A DNA stretch of 7,288 bases from the NCBI GenBank assembly GCA_023251275.1, contig JAHEZC010000124.1, positions 1 through 7,288 on the forward strand, given 5' to 3'. How positions within the stretch are numbered: the first letter of the stretch is position 1; each line of letters begins with the position of its first letter. The stretch comes from Parafilimonas sp. GTDB taxonomy: Bacteria > Bacteroidota > Bacteroidia > Chitinophagales > Chitinophagaceae. The notes under the pieces are model-generated. The model did no database searches, had not been told where the DNA came from, and worked only from the letters and a program-made list of their open reading frames with translations. Shown piece by piece: positions 7,166 through 7,288 of this stretch. The translations under genes were made by a program, and so were the position numbers.

Positions 7166-7288
7166 TTATGCTTCAACCATTACAGGTACTTCAATATTTC
7201 TTTTTCCTATTTTCCTTTTAAAAAACTTCATCAAAACATTAACCATAAGAAGAATAATTACGCCGATAGTAAATGCTACACAGGCGTA
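7166..7288 (-). CDS. C-terminal end of an unidentified membrane protein, 5' partial
   Basis: The frame is open from the right edge for 40 codons to TAA at 7168-7166. The peptide starts with a hydrophobic stretch (ACVAFTIGVIILLMVNVLM) that fits a final transmembrane helix. A basic segment (KFFKRKIGKR) follows, fitting the positive-inside rule for a cytoplasmic tail, and the protein ends NIEVPVMVEA. A terminator follows on the same strand, which supports a real gene end. This looks like the end of a polytopic transporter or other inner-membrane protein, but too little is visible to name a family. It converges on the ferritin-like gene with a 97-base spacer. Confidence 0.65.
   Translation of the reverse strand, partial: YACVAFTIGVIILLMVNVLMKFFKRKIGKRNIEVPVMVEA

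Noticed and set aside
1..7288. Search for a defence system, CRISPR array, insertion sequence or prophage
   Set aside because: No regularly spaced direct repeats, terminal inverted repeats, transposase, integrase, nuclease or toxin motifs were found. Pairing the cyclase with the protease as a cyclic-nucleotide defence system is not supported: the cyclase is a TPR membrane sensor and the protease is an exported sorting-domain protein.

Overview
The window looks like ordinary chromosome from a Bacteroidota bacterium, most plausibly a Chitinophagaceae-type member of the Sphingobacteriia/Chitinophagia side. The clues are a secreted protease that ends in a type IX secretion sorting domain (AYPNPTTGWVNF, then a beta-rich tail), a run of MBG-like beta domains, a periplasmic-TPR sensor adenylate cyclase, a perfect TAnnTTTG promoter box, and starts without clear Shine-Dalgarno sites. 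Base composition is moderately AT-rich throughout and I see no break in it. There are no tRNA or rRNA genes, insertion sequences, integrases or CRISPR arrays.

Layout: (1) Positions 1-4286, + strand: the 3' part of a very large secreted subtilase-fold protein. Its reading frame is open through the left edge, so the true N-terminus lies outside the window. It has a propeptide-like region, a protease domain with an inserted beta-sandwich, an IPT/TIG-like segment, five MBG-like domains (the second enlarged by a repeat-bearing insertion), a cysteine-containing module, a Ser-rich linker and the sorting domain. (2) 4287-4439: a spacer with a strong hairpin and a weak promoter candidate. (3) 4440-6371, + strand: a class III adenylate cyclase with signal peptide, about eight TPRs, one transmembrane helix and a complete catalytic residue set. 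(4) 6372-6504: a spacer with a good -7 promoter box. (5) 6505-7068, + strand: a ferritin-like putative di-iron protein with a hydrophobic, perhaps membrane-associated, segment. (6) 7069-7165: a convergent spacer with a terminator that works only for the minus strand. (7) 7166-7288, - strand: the last 40 codons of an unidentified membrane protein that runs off the right edge.

The genes do not form an obvious pathway. The protease is an export product, the cyclase is a signalling protein and the ferritin-like protein is a putative oxidoreductase; each of the last two has its own promoter candidate. I do not see a defence system or other new multi-gene system. The most interesting points are the Glu-for-His change in the protease active site, the synonymously diverged NGKAIFS mini-repeat inside an MBG domain, and a COQ7-like fold in a lineage expected to use menaquinone.
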